Part shown: in pieces, positions 5,675 to 6,754 of the stretch
Position numbering within the stretch: position 1 is the stretch's first letter
Layout of the letters: the number at the start of each line of letters is the position of its first letter
Origin: Desulfotignum sp.
GTDB lineage: Bacteria; Desulfobacterota; Desulfobacteria; Desulfobacterales; Desulfobacteraceae
Assembly (NCBI GenBank): GCA_011390235.1
Contig: JAABSS010000200.1
Coordinates: 1 to 6,754 of the forward strand
Direction: 5' to 3'
DNA length: 6,754 nt
The notes under the pieces: generated by a model
The model's input: only the letters and a program-made list of their open reading frames with translations
Databases searched by the model: none
What the model was told of the DNA's origin: nothing
Made by a program: the position numbers and the translations under genes

Positions 5675-6754
5675 ATGAACCGTGATACAGCTATTCAGCA
5701 TCTGGAAGGCTTTGAAGACTACTGGGATATTATCGTCATCGGCGGCGGTGCCACCGGCCTGGGGGTGGGGGTGGATGCCGCATCCCGGGGCTGCAGGACC
5801 CTGCTTTTGGAACAGCACGATTTTGCCAAGGGTACCTCCAGCCGGTCCACCAAGCTGGTGCACGGCGGGGTCAGGTATCTGCGCCAGGGCAATATCTCTC
5901 TTGTTCTCGAAGCCCTCCATGAACGGGGCCTTCTCATCCGAAACGCCCCGCATCTGGTCAGCAACCAGGCCTTTATCGTTCCCAATTACGAGTGGTGGGA
6001 CGGGCCGTTTTACGGGGCCGGCATGAAGGTGTATGATATGCTGGCAGGCAAACTGGGGCTGGGGCCGTCCAGGCACCTGTCCAAAAAAGAAACCCTGAAA
6101 CGGATCCCTACGCTGGAACCGCAGAAACTGCGGGGCGGAGTGGTCTATTACGACGGCCAGTTCGATGATGCCCGCCTGGCCGTGAATCTGGCCCAGACCA
6201 TGGTTGACAGCGGCGGCACCCCTGTCAACTACATGCAGGTCACCGGCTTTACCAGGGCCGGGGACATGATTGACGGCGTTATTGCCACAGATATGGAAAC
6301 CGGCAGATCTTATGAGATACATGCCCGGGTGGTGGTGAACGCCACCGGGGTTTTCACCGACACCATTCTGCAGATGGAAAATCCCGGGGCTAAGCCCGTC
6401 ATATCCGCCAGCCAGGGGGTCCACCTGGTGCTGGACAAGGAATTTCTGCCCGGAGAATCCGCCATCATGGTTCCCCAGACAGCCGACGGACGGGTGCTGT
6501 TTGTGGTGCCCTGGCATGACAAAGCTGTGGTGGGGACAACTGATACGCCGGTGTCGGATATCAGCCTGGAACCCTGCCCTCTCAAGGAAGAGATCGACTT
6601 CATCCTGGAACATGCCGCCATCTACCTGTCCAAAGACCCTGAACCAAAGGATGTCAAAAGCGTGTTTGCCGGACTGCGGCCCCTGGTGGACACCGGCAGC
6701 AGCGACAATACCGCTGCCATATCCCGGGACCATTACCTGGTGATTTCCGAATCA
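5675..6754 (+). CDS. glpD: FAD-dependent glycerol-3-phosphate dehydrogenase, GlpD type (5' part, runs off the window)
   Basis: GlpD is a membrane-associated flavoprotein that oxidises sn-glycerol-3-phosphate to dihydroxyacetone phosphate and passes electrons to the quinone pool. The first 360 codons are present and open to the window edge; relatives are about 500-550 residues, so the C-terminal part is missing. The Rossmann FAD site is IIVIGGGATGLG (19-30), with the acidic E46 ending the second strand. Further signatures are TSSRSTKLVHGGVRYLRQG (54-72), YYDGQFDDARL, VNATG (221-225), SQGVHLVLD, VGTTDTP (286-292) and AGLRPLV (332-338). The HGGVRYL segment and the PFYGAGMKVYD region point to the GlpD form rather than the anaerobic GlpA subunit. 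The ATG at 5675 has a good GGAG six bases upstream. The gene diverges from the cyd block. A link to glycerol or phospholipid use, or to cytochrome bd via quinol, is inference. Confidence 0.93.
   Translation, partial: MNRDTAIQHLEGFEDYWDIIVIGGGATGLGVGVDAASRGCRTLLLEQHDFAKGTSSRSTKLVHGGVRYLRQGNISLVLEALHERGLLIRNAPHLVSNQAFIVPNYEWWDGPFYGAGMKVYDMLAGKLGLGPSRHLSKKETLKRIPTLEPQKLRGGVVYYDGQFDDARLAVNLAQTMVDSGGTPVNYMQVTGFTRAGDMIDGVIATDMETGRSYEIHARVVVNATGVFTDTILQMENPGAKPVISASQGVHLVLDKEFLPGESAIMVPQTADGRVLFVVPWHDKAVVGTTDTPVSDISLEPCPLKEEIDFILEHAAIYLSKDPEPKDVKSVFAGLRPLVDTGSSDNTAAISRDHYLVISES

Noticed and set aside
5648..6733. A 361-codon open frame on the minus strand opposite glpD
   Set aside because: It is antisense to a gene with clear GlpD motifs and a good ribosome-binding site. 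Its translation is rich in His, Gly, Pro and Gln with no recognisable domain, typical of a shadow frame in GC-rich DNA.
1..6754. CRISPR array, tRNA, rRNA, insertion sequence or phage genes
   Set aside because: No spaced repeats, cloverleaf, transposase motif or terminal inverted repeats were seen; the only tandem array is the three-unit 9-bp repeat near the left edge.

Overview
This window looks like chromosome from an anaerobic or microaerotolerant bacterium. A sulfate-reducing Desulfobacterota, for example a Desulfobacterales relative, is the best guess. Three things suggest it: a tungsten/molybdenum-pterin aldehyde:ferredoxin oxidoreductase (AOR) family gene, a cytochrome-bd maturation exporter (CydDC), and a short 9-bp ACGAAG-type tandem repeat of the kind I remember from several such genomes. 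The taxonomic call is inference; no rRNA or marker gene is present.

Layout. Bases 12 to about 5521 form a tightly packed block on the minus strand. Read in transcription order it contains a small membrane-peptide ORF (5521-5420), cydD (5423-3708), cydC (3711-2011) and an AOR-family oxidoreductase (1910-12). The small ORF overlaps cydD by a GTGA junction and cydD overlaps cydC by an ATGA junction, so the three look translationally coupled. The AOR gene follows cydC after about 100 bases (16 if an upstream ATG is used), with a strong inverted repeat over the cydC stop codon. The last codons of the AOR gene run into the 9-bp repeat, giving an apparently non-native lysine/threonine-rich tail.

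On the plus strand, diverging from this block, a FAD-dependent glycerol-3-phosphate dehydrogenase (glpD type) starts at 5675 and runs off the right edge after 360 codons. The 153 bases between the small ORF and glpD (5522-5674) hold a 40-bp imperfect dyad, a plausible sigma70-type promoter, an A/T-rich hairpin in the predicted leader and a clear Shine-Dalgarno.

How the genes may fit together. CydDC exports glutathione/cysteine-type thiols to the periplasm and is needed to assemble cytochrome bd quinol oxidase. GlpD feeds electrons from glycerol-3-phosphate into the quinone pool, and AOR enzymes interconvert aldehydes and carboxylates with ferredoxin. A shared redox or oxygen-defence theme is possible but is inference, and cydAB itself is not in the window. 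The least described items are the small single-span ORF coupled to cydD, the linkage of an AOR paralogue with altered active-site neighbourhood to cydDC, and the capture of a repeat as the AOR C-terminus.
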